Both the position numbers and the translations under genes were made by a program. A stretch of DNA of 64,000 bases, taken from Pseudomonadota bacterium (lineage in GTDB: Bacteria; Desulfobacterota; Binatia; Binatales; Binataceae). The first letter of the stretch is position 1; every line of letters starts with the position of its first letter. Shown one piece after another: positions 25,942-33,997 of the stretch. The stretch spans positions 124,001 to 188,000 of the forward strand of contig JAJPIG010000021.1 in the NCBI GenBank assembly GCA_021324855.1. The letters run 5' to 3'. The notes beneath the pieces are model-generated. The model saw only the letters and a program-made list of their open reading frames with translations, had not been told where the DNA came from and searched no databases.

Positions 25942-28776
25942 ATGGATCAACACGACCATGACCAGCCGCTCAACCCGGCCGCGAAAAATCTCGATGCGCC
26001 GGCCGGCGGTCTCGCGAGTTTCCCTCCGCCGGGCCGCTGGGATGATTGGGCGGAGTACGATCCCGCGCAATGGCCGCGCAAAGTCGCGCGTCATTACACG
26101 CTGGTCCCGACGATCTGCTTCAACTGCGAGGCGGGATGCGGATTGCTCGCCTACGTCGATCGCGAAAGCATGCGGGTTCGGAAGTTCGAGGGCAACCCGC
26201 GTCATCCGGGTAGCCGCGGACGCAATTGCGCGAAGGGCCCCGCGACCATCAATCAGATCAACGATCCGGAGCGCATCCTCTACCCGATGCGCCGCGCGGG
26301 GCGGCGCGGCGAAGGACGCTGGGAGCGCGTTACGTGGGACGAAGCGCTCGATGACATCGCGGGACGGATTCGCCGTGCGATCGTCGAGGAGCGGCGCAAC
26401 GAAATCGTCTATCACGTAGGCCGCCCGGGCCATGAACTGATCTACAACCAGCGCGTGCTGCACGCGTGGGGAATCGACGGCCATAACAGTCATACGAACG
26501 TCTGCTCGGCGGGCGCGCGCACCGGCTACGCCTTCTGGCACGGCGCGGATCGTCCGTCCCCTGATCATGCAAACGCGCGGTTCATCCTGCTGCTGAGTTC
26601 GCATCTCGAAGCCGGCCACTACTTCAATCCGCACGCGCAGCGGATCATCGACGCGAAAACGCGCGGCGCCAAGGTCTGCGTGATCGATACGCGGCTCTCG
26701 AATACGGCGTCGAAGGCCGACTACTGGCTTTCGACCTGGCCGGGCACTGAGGCCGCGGTGTTGCTCGCGATCTGCCGGCTGGTAATAGAGAACGGCACAT
26801 ACGATCGCGAATTCGTGCGGCGCTGGGTGAACTGGGAGGAATACCTGCGCGCGGAGCATCCGGAAAAGCCGACGACGTTCGAGACCTTCGAGCGCGTGCT
26901 GCGCGACCTTTATGCCGAATACACGCCTGAGTTCGCGGCGCGGGAGTCCGGATGCGACGCAGCGACGATTGTCGCAGTCGCTGACGAAATCGGACGCGCG
27001 GGATCGGCGCTGTCCGCGCACGTCTGGCGCAATGCGGCGGCCGGGAATCTCGGCGGATGGCAGGTGGCGCGCACGCTGCAGTTCCTTGCGGTGCTGATGG
27101 GTGCGATCGGCGCGCCGGGCGGCACCAACGTCGGCACCGCGAACAAGTTCATCCCGACGCCGCCAATGATGCCGCCCGGGCCCAAGGTCTGGAACGAACT
27201 GATGTGGCCGCGCGAGTTTCCACTCGCTTTCTTCGAGATGAGCTTTTTGCTGCCGCACTTCCTGAAAGAGGGCCGCGGCAAGCTCGCGATGTACTTCACG
27301 CGCGTCTACAACCCAGTGTGGACCAATCCCGATGGCATGTCGTGGATCGAAACGCTGAGCGACGAGCGAAAGATCGAGCGCCACGCCTGCCTGACTCCGA
27401 TTTGGAGCGAAACCGCGTGGTTCGCCGACTACGTACTGCCCATGGGCCACGCGTCGGAGCGCCACGACTTGTTAAGCCAGGAGACCCACGCGGCACGATG
27501 GATCGGATTTCGCCAGCCCGTGTTGCGGGCGGCGCTGGAGCGCGCGGGCCGGCGCTTCAACACCACGTGGGAAGCTCATCGCGAAGCCGGTCTCGGGGAA
27601 GTCTGGGAAGAGGACGAATTCTGGATTGAGCTGTCGTGGAGAATCGATCCGGACGGCACGCTGGGAATTCGGAAATATTTCGAGTCACCCTATCGGCCGG
27701 GCGAGAAGCTGACGGTCGATGATCTTTACGGCTGGATGTTCGAGCATAGCGTGCCGGGTCTGCCCGAGGCGGCGGCCAAAGAGAACTTGACTCCGCTTCA
27801 GTACATGCGCAAGTACGGCGCATTCCTGGTCGAGGATTCCGTTTATCACGCTCATGATAAGCCGCTCAGCGGCGACGAGATGCGCGTGAGCGAGGTCGAT
27901 GCAAGGACCGGGGTGGTGCGCAAAGCGGGGACCGCGGTCGGCGTGCTGATCGATAACCAGCCCCATGTCGGGTTCCCGACCACCGCACGGAAGCTCGAGT
28001 TTTATTCGAGCACCCTCAAGGAATGGAAATGGCCTGAATATTCCGTGCCATGCTACATCCGAAGCCACGTCCACTGGAGCAATGTCGATCGTGAACGCGG
28101 CGAGATGTTGCTGTTGCCGACTTTTCGATTGCCTACTCTGGTGCACACGCGATCCGGGAACGCCAAGTGGCTGACCGAAATTTCACATAGTAATCCATTG
28201 TGGCTGCACCCCGAGGATGCGCGGCGGCTCGGTGTCGCGACCGGCGATCTGCTGCGAGTGACTACCGAGATTGGCTATTTCGTCAACAAGGCATGGGTGA
28301 CCGAGGGCATCAGGCCGGGCGTGCTCGCATGCTCGCATCATCTCGGACGCTGGCGACTCAAGCCGGATAGCGGCGGCGAGCGATGGTCGTCGGCGCTGGT
28401 CGATCTGAACCAGGTCGAGCCCGGGCGATGGCTGATGCGTCAGCGGCGGGGCGTCGAGGCGTTCGCGAGCACCGACCCCGACTCCGAGCGGGTCTGGTGG
28501 CACGACGCCGGCGTGCACCAGAATCTCGCTTTCCCGGTGCAACCGGATCCGATCAGCGGCCAGCATTGCTGGCATCAGAAGGTAACGGTCGCGCGCGCCG
28601 GAGCGGACGATCGCTACGGCGACATTTTTGTCGATACCAACAAGTCGCACGAAGTCTATCGCCGTTGGATCGCGATGGCCCGGCCCGCGCCGGGTCCCGG
28701 CGGCCTGCGCCGGCCGCTGTGGCTGGCCCGCGTCTATCGGCCAGCGACCGAAGCGTTCTACATCAAAGAGCGCTGA
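25942..28776 (+). CDS. bis-MGD molybdopterin oxidoreductase (DMSO-reductase/PsrA-type family), cytoplasmic
   Basis: A 944-residue catalytic subunit. The N-terminal [4Fe-4S] site is Cys59, Cys62, Cys66 and Cys96. The probable Mo ligand is Cys188 in HTNVCSAGARTG, which makes it a Cys-ligated enzyme such as thiosulfate/polysulfide reductase or phenylacetyl-CoA oxidoreductase, not a Ser-ligated DMSO reductase. The C-terminal MGD-binding domain holds HTRSGNAKWLTEISHSNPLW and LHPEDARRLGV. There is no twin-arginine signal; the N-terminus is MDQHDHDQPLN. The active site should therefore face the cytoplasm. It follows the FeS/NrfD fusion by 5 nt and forms a complex with it. The substrate is not predictable from sequence alone. 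Confidence 0.9.
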   Translation: MDQHDHDQPLNPAAKNLDAPAGGLASFPPPGRWDDWAEYDPAQWPRKVARHYTLVPTICFNCEAGCGLLAYVDRESMRVRKFEGNPRHPGSRGRNCAKGPATINQINDPERILYPMRRAGRRGEGRWERVTWDEALDDIAGRIRRAIVEERRNEIVYHVGRPGHELIYNQRVLHAWGIDGHNSHTNVCSAGARTGYAFWHGADRPSPDHANARFILLLSSHLEAGHYFNPHAQRIIDAKTRGAKVCVIDTRLSNTASKADYWLSTWPGTEAAVLLAICRLVIENGTYDREFVRRWVNWEEYLRAEHPEKPTTFETFERVLRDLYAEYTPEFAARESGCDAATIVAVADEIGRAGSALSAHVWRNAAAGNLGGWQVARTLQFLAVLMGAIGAPGGTNVGTANKFIPTPPMMPPGPKVWNELMWPREFPLAFFEMSFLLPHFLKEGRGKLAMYFTRVYNPVWTNPDGMSWIETLSDERKIERHACLTPIWSETAWFADYVLPMGHASERHDLLSQETHAARWIGFRQPVLRAALERAGRRFNTTWEAHREAGLGEVWEEDEFWIELSWRIDPDGTLGIRKYFESPYRPGEKLTVDDLYGWMFEHSVPGLPEAAAKENLTPLQYMRKYGAFLVEDSVYHAHDKPLSGDEMRVSEVDARTGVVRKAGTAVGVLIDNQPHVGFPTTARKLEFYSSTLKEWKWPEYSVPCYIRSHVHWSNVDRERGEMLLLPTFRLPTLVHTRSGNAKWLTEISHSNPLWLHPEDARRLGVATGDLLRVTTEIGYFVNKAWVTEGIRPGVLACSHHLGRWRLKPDSGGERWSSALVDLNQVEPGRWLMRQRRGVEAFASTDPDSERVWWHDAGVHQNLAFPVQPDPISGQHCWHQKVTVARAGADDRYGDIFVDTNKSHEVYRRWIAMARPAPGPGGLRRPLWLARVYRPATEAFYIKER

Positions 28777-28881
28777 AGTTCCTCTTCCGATTAACTTCAC
28801 CTGTCGTGAGCATTGCTGGCGGCTGCCTCGCTTTGGGCAACGGAGCGGCAGTCACATGTAACGGAAGCGAAACGCGGGAAA

Positions 28882-30312
28882 CTATTGCGAGGGGCGGCTT
28901 CTAGAGCCGCCGGTGCGGCCCGTCATCAGGATGTCGAAGCCCGCGCCCGCTTCGTTCGCCGGCGATGGTTGCGCATCACGCGCAGGCCCGTTCGTTGCCG
29001 CGTCGAGCGAGCGATTCGCTTCATCGACCAGCTTTTCGGCGGTGGTCTCATTCGCCACGGCGACGGTCCGCTTGATTCCGCGGGCGTGTTCGGTAAACAG
29101 GCGCCGCACCATCACAAGATACGAATCCGTCGACGATAAAAACTCCGGATAGGAGTACTGCACCGTGCGGATCGCATCGAAATCCTGATCAGAGAAGTTG
29201 TAGTGGACTATGAAATTGTAAAGCGGCCACATGATAATGCGTCGGAACCGGTCGAGGCGGCTCGCCGGCCGCGACGAGTAGAGATACATCACGCGCGTCA
29301 GGTTGTCCTCGACTGGAATCACCCATCGCGTGTACATGCTGTCCCAGGTGCTGATGCGCTGGATGCCCGGCGGGCGTGTTCCCTCCCATTCTTCAGGAGT
29401 TTCGAAGCGCGGCAACTTGAGTTTCAGAGCGAGAATCCGCTCAGTGAGCCAGATCCACGCCAGCCGGTAACGATGCTTCGGCCAGTAGCCGCGTGCTCGC
29501 GGATAATACATCTGGAATGGCACTTTGCCGTCCGGAGTATCTTTCGCGTAATACTCATTCGCGCCGGTCTGGACACGGACTGAGCGATTGTTGACTACTC
29601 TTGCGCGATAGCCAATCGGCGTGCGGGGGCGGCCGGCATAGCGCGTCATCGCCATCCAGATGGAATTGCGATGCACAAAGAAGCAGTTGTGTGAATCGTA
29701 AGTATTTTCGAGCGACACCATCCAGTTGCAATGCCAATAGCGGAAGGTGTGGCGAACCATCGCGGTGGTGTCGAACAGTTCCGGCGGCACGTCATCTTCG
29801 ATCGGCGCCGGCTCGCCTTCACCCATCCAGATGAAAACGATGCCCTTGAGCGTGCGCGTTGGGATCGATTTCGCCTTGAGCCGCCCGACCATCTTCGAGT
29901 CGGGGCCCTCCGTGATGAACTCAACGCAATTGCCGTCGCCGTCAAAAGTCGCGCCGTGATAGGGGCAGCTCACGAAGCCTTTCCAGAAACAATCGCCCCA
30001 TGAGAGCCATGCGCCGCGATGAGGACAGGCGTTATGCAGCGCGCGCACCTCGCCGCCCGTATCGCGAAACAGAACCACGTCGATGCCGCAGATGCGCAGG
30101 CCGACAGGCTTGCGCCATTTGACGCCGCGCGCGGGGAGGGCGGGGTACCAGTACTCGCGAAGCCCAAGCGCGGGCAGCAGCGAGCGCCGGTCATCGGGAT
30201 CGTTGGGTTGAACGAACGGCGGAGTGCGATCGCCGCTCGTGCCCAGCGCGAACCGCTTCCATCCGCCGGGCCATCCGCCGCGAAACTTGCGCAATGACTT
30301 CAGCAGGCCCAT
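28882..30312 (-). CDS. Rieske oxygenase of the pheophorbide/vanillate-demethylase-like type
   Basis: A 476-residue Rieske protein. Cluster ligands are Cys96 and His98 (CPHRG), and Cys116 and His119 (CPYHG). The mononuclear-iron motif NTYDSHNCFFVH has a bridging Asp, unlike the oxygenase at 21894. The ATG at 30312 follows CGGAG by 5 nt; an upstream frame start at 30360 overlaps the SDR gene. The last 60 residues (TAEKLVDEANRSLDAA onward) are Ala/Gly/Pro rich. It lies 22 nt downstream of the SDR gene on the same strand, so the two are co-transcribed. No cognate reductase is in view. Confidence 0.88.
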   Translation of the reverse strand: MGLLKSLRKFRGGWPGGWKRFALGTSGDRTPPFVQPNDPDDRRSLLPALGLREYWYPALPARGVKWRKPVGLRICGIDVVLFRDTGGEVRALHNACPHRGAWLSWGDCFWKGFVSCPYHGATFDGDGNCVEFITEGPDSKMVGRLKAKSIPTRTLKGIVFIWMGEGEPAPIEDDVPPELFDTTAMVRHTFRYWHCNWMVSLENTYDSHNCFFVHRNSIWMAMTRYAGRPRTPIGYRARVVNNRSVRVQTGANEYYAKDTPDGKVPFQMYYPRARGYWPKHRYRLAWIWLTERILALKLKLPRFETPEEWEGTRPPGIQRISTWDSMYTRWVIPVEDNLTRVMYLYSSRPASRLDRFRRIIMWPLYNFIVHYNFSDQDFDAIRTVQYSYPEFLSSTDSYLVMVRRLFTEHARGIKRTVAVANETTAEKLVDEANRSLDAATNGPARDAQPSPANEAGAGFDILMTGRTGGSRSRPSQ

Positions 30313-30334
30313 CGACACTCCGCTCAGAAGATAC

Positions 30335-31123
30335 TCAACCGACGAACACCCGACCGCCATCGACCGTGATCAACTGGCCCGTGATCATGTCGCTCTCGGG
30401 CGAGGCCAGGAACGCTACCAGGCCGTCGAGGTCCGAAGGTTGGATTTCGCGCTTGATGTGGCGGCCGGCGAAAATCAGATCGCTCGGAAATTTGGCCTCC
30501 GCCTCGTCGGGCGTCGCGCCCTTGTCGAGGTCGCGCAGGGTGTAGGGTACCGGTCCTGGCGCGATGACGTTGACGTTGATCCAGTCGGGACCGAGCATCA
30601 CGGCGAGCGCGCGCGTCAGTCCGATTACACCGGCCTTCGAGCAGATGTAATCGAGACGAATCGATCCGCCGTGCAGAGCCGTGCCCGAGGAAACATTGAT
30701 GATCTTCCCGCGCCCGGAGCGCTTCATGTACGGCACGACCGCTTTGCTCGCCAGGAAAGCGCCGGTCAGGTTCACGGAAATGATGCGGTTCCATTCATCA
30801 AGAGAAATGCTCTCGATGGGCGCGGGCGGGACGTCGCGGACAATGCCAGCATTATTGATCAGAATGTCGATGCGCCCGAAAGCATCGAAGGTGGCCTTCG
30901 CCGCCGCCATCACCTGGTCCTCGCGCGTGACATCCACTTTGAGGCCTAAACCGCGTCGACCGGCATCGGAAATTAATCGCGCCGTCTCTTCGGCGCCGGG
31001 ACCATTCAGATCCCACGCGGCAACGTCCGCGCCCTCGGCGGCGAGGCGTCGTGAGTAGATGCGGCCGAGACCGCCGCCCGCACCGGTTACTACCGCAACT
31101 TTTTTTTCGAGCCGATTCATCAT
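30335..31123 (-). CDS. Short-chain dehydrogenase/reductase (SDR)
   Basis: A classical 262-residue SDR using NAD(P)H. The cofactor loop is TGAGGGLGR near the N-terminus, followed by NNAG and the catalytic Ser (NVSSG), with the Tyr and Lys in YICSK. The C-terminus is MITGQLITVDGGRVFVG. Adjacent ATGs at 31123 and 31120 are both possible starts, and no strong Shine-Dalgarno separates them. Together with the downstream Rieske oxygenase it could form a dehydrogenation-plus-hydroxylation pair. The substrate is unknown. Confidence 0.9.
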   Translation of the reverse strand: MMNRLEKKVAVVTGAGGGLGRIYSRRLAAEGADVAAWDLNGPGAEETARLISDAGRRGLGLKVDVTREDQVMAAAKATFDAFGRIDILINNAGIVRDVPPAPIESISLDEWNRIISVNLTGAFLASKAVVPYMKRSGRGKIINVSSGTALHGGSIRLDYICSKAGVIGLTRALAVMLGPDWINVNVIAPGPVPYTLRDLDKGATPDEAEAKFPSDLIFAGRHIKREIQPSDLDGLVAFLASPESDMITGQLITVDGGRVFVG

Positions 31124-31414
31124 GGATGAGTCACCCTGAATTCGAGCGCGCTTGGAAGACATGCGGGATGTTCAAACTGGGGCTAAAATCGCGCAGGCAG
31201 GATGAGGTGTCAAGCAAGGCCGCCGAGGGGCGGCATAATCTGGAGTCCGGGACATGGTTGATTTGTGGCCTGCTCTCGGTAGGGTTATCGGAAATTTTCT
31301 TGTCGAGTGTTTGACTCCCTCAAGCATCCCAAACGACTAATAGCCAAGTCCCGATAGTAACCCTCTTGTCTCGCGAGCTCAGGCCTGCAATCAGGATTTG
31401 GGGGGATGCCCACG

Positions 31415-32233
31415 ATGATTATCGATTGGATTTACAGCAGCCCAACCTGGTTGTGGGGAACCATCTTCGTCTTCGTATGCGCCGGTGTCGCCTGCCTCGG
31501 CCTGACCATCTTTCACAGGCTGGTGCACGTCGAGATCCGCAGGGCGCATAACGAACTGGCGGGCTTCACGGTCGCGGTGGTCGCCGTCGTCTATGCGGTT
31601 CTGCTCGCGTTCATCGCGGTCGCCACCTGGGAGTCGTTCAGCGATGCCCAGGGACTGGTCGATAACGAGGCCGATTACGTAGGCAATATCTATCGCGATA
31701 CGCAGGGATTGCCGCCCGAGGTCGGCCAGACTGTGCGCGACGATCTGATGCAATACGTCGCCATCGTTATCCATCAGGAATGGCCGCTCCAGCGTCAGGG
31801 AAAAACACCCGAGACCGGATGGGCTCCACTACACCGACTGCACAACACGATCATCACGTTCCAGCCGCAGACCCGCGGCCAGGGGGTGGTTCAGGCCGAA
31901 CTTCTGAGGACTCTGAATGAACTTTACAAGGCGCGCGAGAGCCGGCTCTCGGCCGTCGAGGGCCACGTTCCCTTCGTTATCTGGTGGATCATCTTTTTCG
32001 GCGGTGGCTTGGTTGTCATTTACACCTATTTGTTCGGCTTTCACGACTTCCGCATGCATCTGGTGATGACCGCGGTGGTGACGACCTCGCTGGCGCTTGT
32101 GGTTGTGCTGATTATCTCATTGGACTGGCCGTTTCGGGGCGCAGTGAGCATCACACCCGAGGCATTCTTGAAAACCCAGGCATCATGGGGGACGGCCGAC
32201 TCGACCACAGCTCGAACGCAGCCGCCAAAATGA
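31415..32233 (+). CDS. DUF4239 (bestrophin-like) membrane protein
   Basis: A membrane protein of about 272 residues with four hydrophobic segments: one at the N-terminus (WLWGTIFVFVCAGVACLGLT), one after the conserved HNELAGFTVAVVAVVYAVLL, and two near the C-terminus (FVIWWIIFFGGGLVVIYTYL and the VVTTSLALVVVLIISL helix). The HNELAGF segment and the WESFSDAQGLVDNEA helix are DUF4239 hallmarks. The function of this family is not established. A GGGGGG run at 31400-31405 abuts the ATG at 31406, so I prefer the ATG at 31415. It is transcribed divergently from the SDR operon and may be monocistronic. Confidence 0.8.
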   Translation: MIIDWIYSSPTWLWGTIFVFVCAGVACLGLTIFHRLVHVEIRRAHNELAGFTVAVVAVVYAVLLAFIAVATWESFSDAQGLVDNEADYVGNIYRDTQGLPPEVGQTVRDDLMQYVAIVIHQEWPLQRQGKTPETGWAPLHRLHNTIITFQPQTRGQGVVQAELLRTLNELYKARESRLSAVEGHVPFVIWWIIFFGGGLVVIYTYLFGFHDFRMHLVMTAVVTTSLALVVVLIISLDWPFRGAVSITPEAFLKTQASWGTADSTTARTQPPK

Positions 32234-32403
32234 AATAACCGGGGCTCCGTAAACTTTTTTAAGAACGGGCGATTCTGCTCGGATTCAGCACGCAGTGCAG
32301 CGAGCGGATTTAGCCGTGTCAAAGCTTGCGCCGACATGGATCGCGAGTTTCAAATCGCGCCGAATCGCTGCTAGCATCGGCGCCGACAGGAGGCTTGATA
32401 AGC

Positions 32404-33978
32404 ATGACTGCGGCGATGAAGGAGACGGGACTGCATTCGGGGCGCATCGCTGACTTACGCAGCGCGCTCGGATGGTTGCGCGAAACCGGCGATCTGATCG
32501 AGACCGACAAGGAAGTCGATCCAAATCTCGAGATTACGGGGCTGCAGAAGCATCTCGACGGCAGTTGCCCGATCGTTTTCAACCAGGTGCGCGGCAAGCC
32601 GCGCCATCGCGTGGTCACCAACGTCTTTGCCGACGGCAACGTGATCAACAAGCTGTTCGGATGGTCGAGCAATCAGGAGCGCACCCGCCAGCTCGCCTGG
32701 GCGATCTCGCATCCGCTGCGTCCCATCGAAATCGGGCAGAAGGAAGCGCCGGTTCAGCAGGTCGTGATCGAGAAGCCAACCGACGTGAACGAGTACATGG
32801 TCCCGATCCGGCACACCGATCTCGAGCCGGAGTTCACCGTCGGCTCCGGCATCCGGCTGATTTCGGGTGAACAGTTCGATGGCGGCACCGACGTCGGTTA
32901 CAACCGGATGAATTTTCGCTGGGGCAACGTCGGCACTTTCCAGATCTCGCCCGGCTCGCATATGTGGCAGGTGGTCTCGCGCTACTACAACAGCGGCAAG
33001 CCGGTGCCGATCACGATGGCGTTCGGCGTGCCGCCAGCATGCACGCTGCTCGCTGGCGCGGGTTTCGACTATGTCATCTTGCCGCAGGGATGCGACGAGC
33101 TGGGCGTTGCGGGCGCCGTGCAGAAATCGCCGGTCCGGCTGGTGAAGGCGCGCACCGTCGACGCGATGGCGCTCGCCGATGCGGAAATCGTGCTCGAAGG
33201 CTACGTCGATCCGCGCGACCGCCGCTACGAGACGCGCGAGGCCGAAGAGGCGAACACCCAGGGCCGCTTTCATTTCCATCCCGAATGGGCCGGCTACATG
33301 GGCAAGTCCTATAAGGCGCCGACCTTTCACGTCACTGCGATCACCACGCGCAAGCCCGATCCCAAGCTCTTCGTTCACGTCCTCGGCGTCCACATGCTCG
33401 ACGACAACAATATCGACACCACGATGCGCGAGGCGGCGATCTTCGAGCTGTGCCATCGGATGCAGCCCGGGATCATCCAGGACGTGCACATTCCGTATTC
33501 GATGACCGACTGGGGCGGCTGCATTATCCAAGTCAAGAAGCGCAACCGGATCGACGAGGGATGGCAGCGCAATTTTCTCGCGGCGATTCTTTCGACCTCG
33601 CAGGGAATGCGGCTGGCAATCGCGGTCAGCGAGGATGTCGACATCTACGACATGGACGACATCATGTGGTGTCTGACCACGCGCGTGAACCCGAAGACCG
33701 ACATCCTGAATCCGATCCCCGGCGGCCGCGGCCAGACCTTCATGCCGGCCGAGCGGATGACCGCGGGCGAGAAGCAATGGACCGCTTCGAACACGCTGTT
33801 CGAGGGCGGAATGGGCATCGATGCGACGGTGCCGTTCGGTTACGAGAGCGACTTCATGCGGCCGGTCTATCCGGTCGACCGCGTCAAGCCGGAAAACTTC
33901 TTCTCTAGCAAGGATCTGAGCAACGCGCGCGCCAGAATGAAGGGATGGGTCCTATCATTGGCGCGCACCGGACGCTAA
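32404..33978 (+). CDS. UbiD-family (prenylated-FMN) decarboxylase, atypical active-site motif
   Basis: A 524-residue UbiD-like protein, normally a prenylated-FMN-dependent (de)carboxylase of aromatic or alpha,beta-unsaturated acids. The N-terminal IADLRSALGWLRETGDLIET, the middle VTAITTRKPDPKLFVHVLG and the C-terminal GMGIDATVPFGYES fit the family. At the place of the usual EGPFGE motif it reads RFHFHPEWAGYM, keeping the second acid (Glu294) and lacking the first. AGGAGG at 32388-32393 sets the ATG at 32404. It converges with an acyl-CoA ligase (19-nt gap). No UbiX prenyltransferase gene is in the window. Confidence 0.88.
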   Translation: MTAAMKETGLHSGRIADLRSALGWLRETGDLIETDKEVDPNLEITGLQKHLDGSCPIVFNQVRGKPRHRVVTNVFADGNVINKLFGWSSNQERTRQLAWAISHPLRPIEIGQKEAPVQQVVIEKPTDVNEYMVPIRHTDLEPEFTVGSGIRLISGEQFDGGTDVGYNRMNFRWGNVGTFQISPGSHMWQVVSRYYNSGKPVPITMAFGVPPACTLLAGAGFDYVILPQGCDELGVAGAVQKSPVRLVKARTVDAMALADAEIVLEGYVDPRDRRYETREAEEANTQGRFHFHPEWAGYMGKSYKAPTFHVTAITTRKPDPKLFVHVLGVHMLDDNNIDTTMREAAIFELCHRMQPGIIQDVHIPYSMTDWGGCIIQVKKRNRIDEGWQRNFLAAILSTSQGMRLAIAVSEDVDIYDMDDIMWCLTTRVNPKTDILNPIPGGRGQTFMPAERMTAGEKQWTASNTLFEGGMGIDATVPFGYESDFMRPVYPVDRVKPENFFSSKDLSNARARMKGWVLSLARTGR

Positions 33979-33997
33979 GCGAACCGTCGACGCCGGC

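Noticed and set aside
25681-27465. 594-codon minus-strand frame under the molybdoenzyme
   Set aside because: The plus-strand frame has all FeS and molybdopterin motifs; the antisense frame has none and is a GC artefact.
32455-33777. 440-codon minus-strand frame under the UbiD gene
   Set aside because: Antisense shadow of a recognisable family member.
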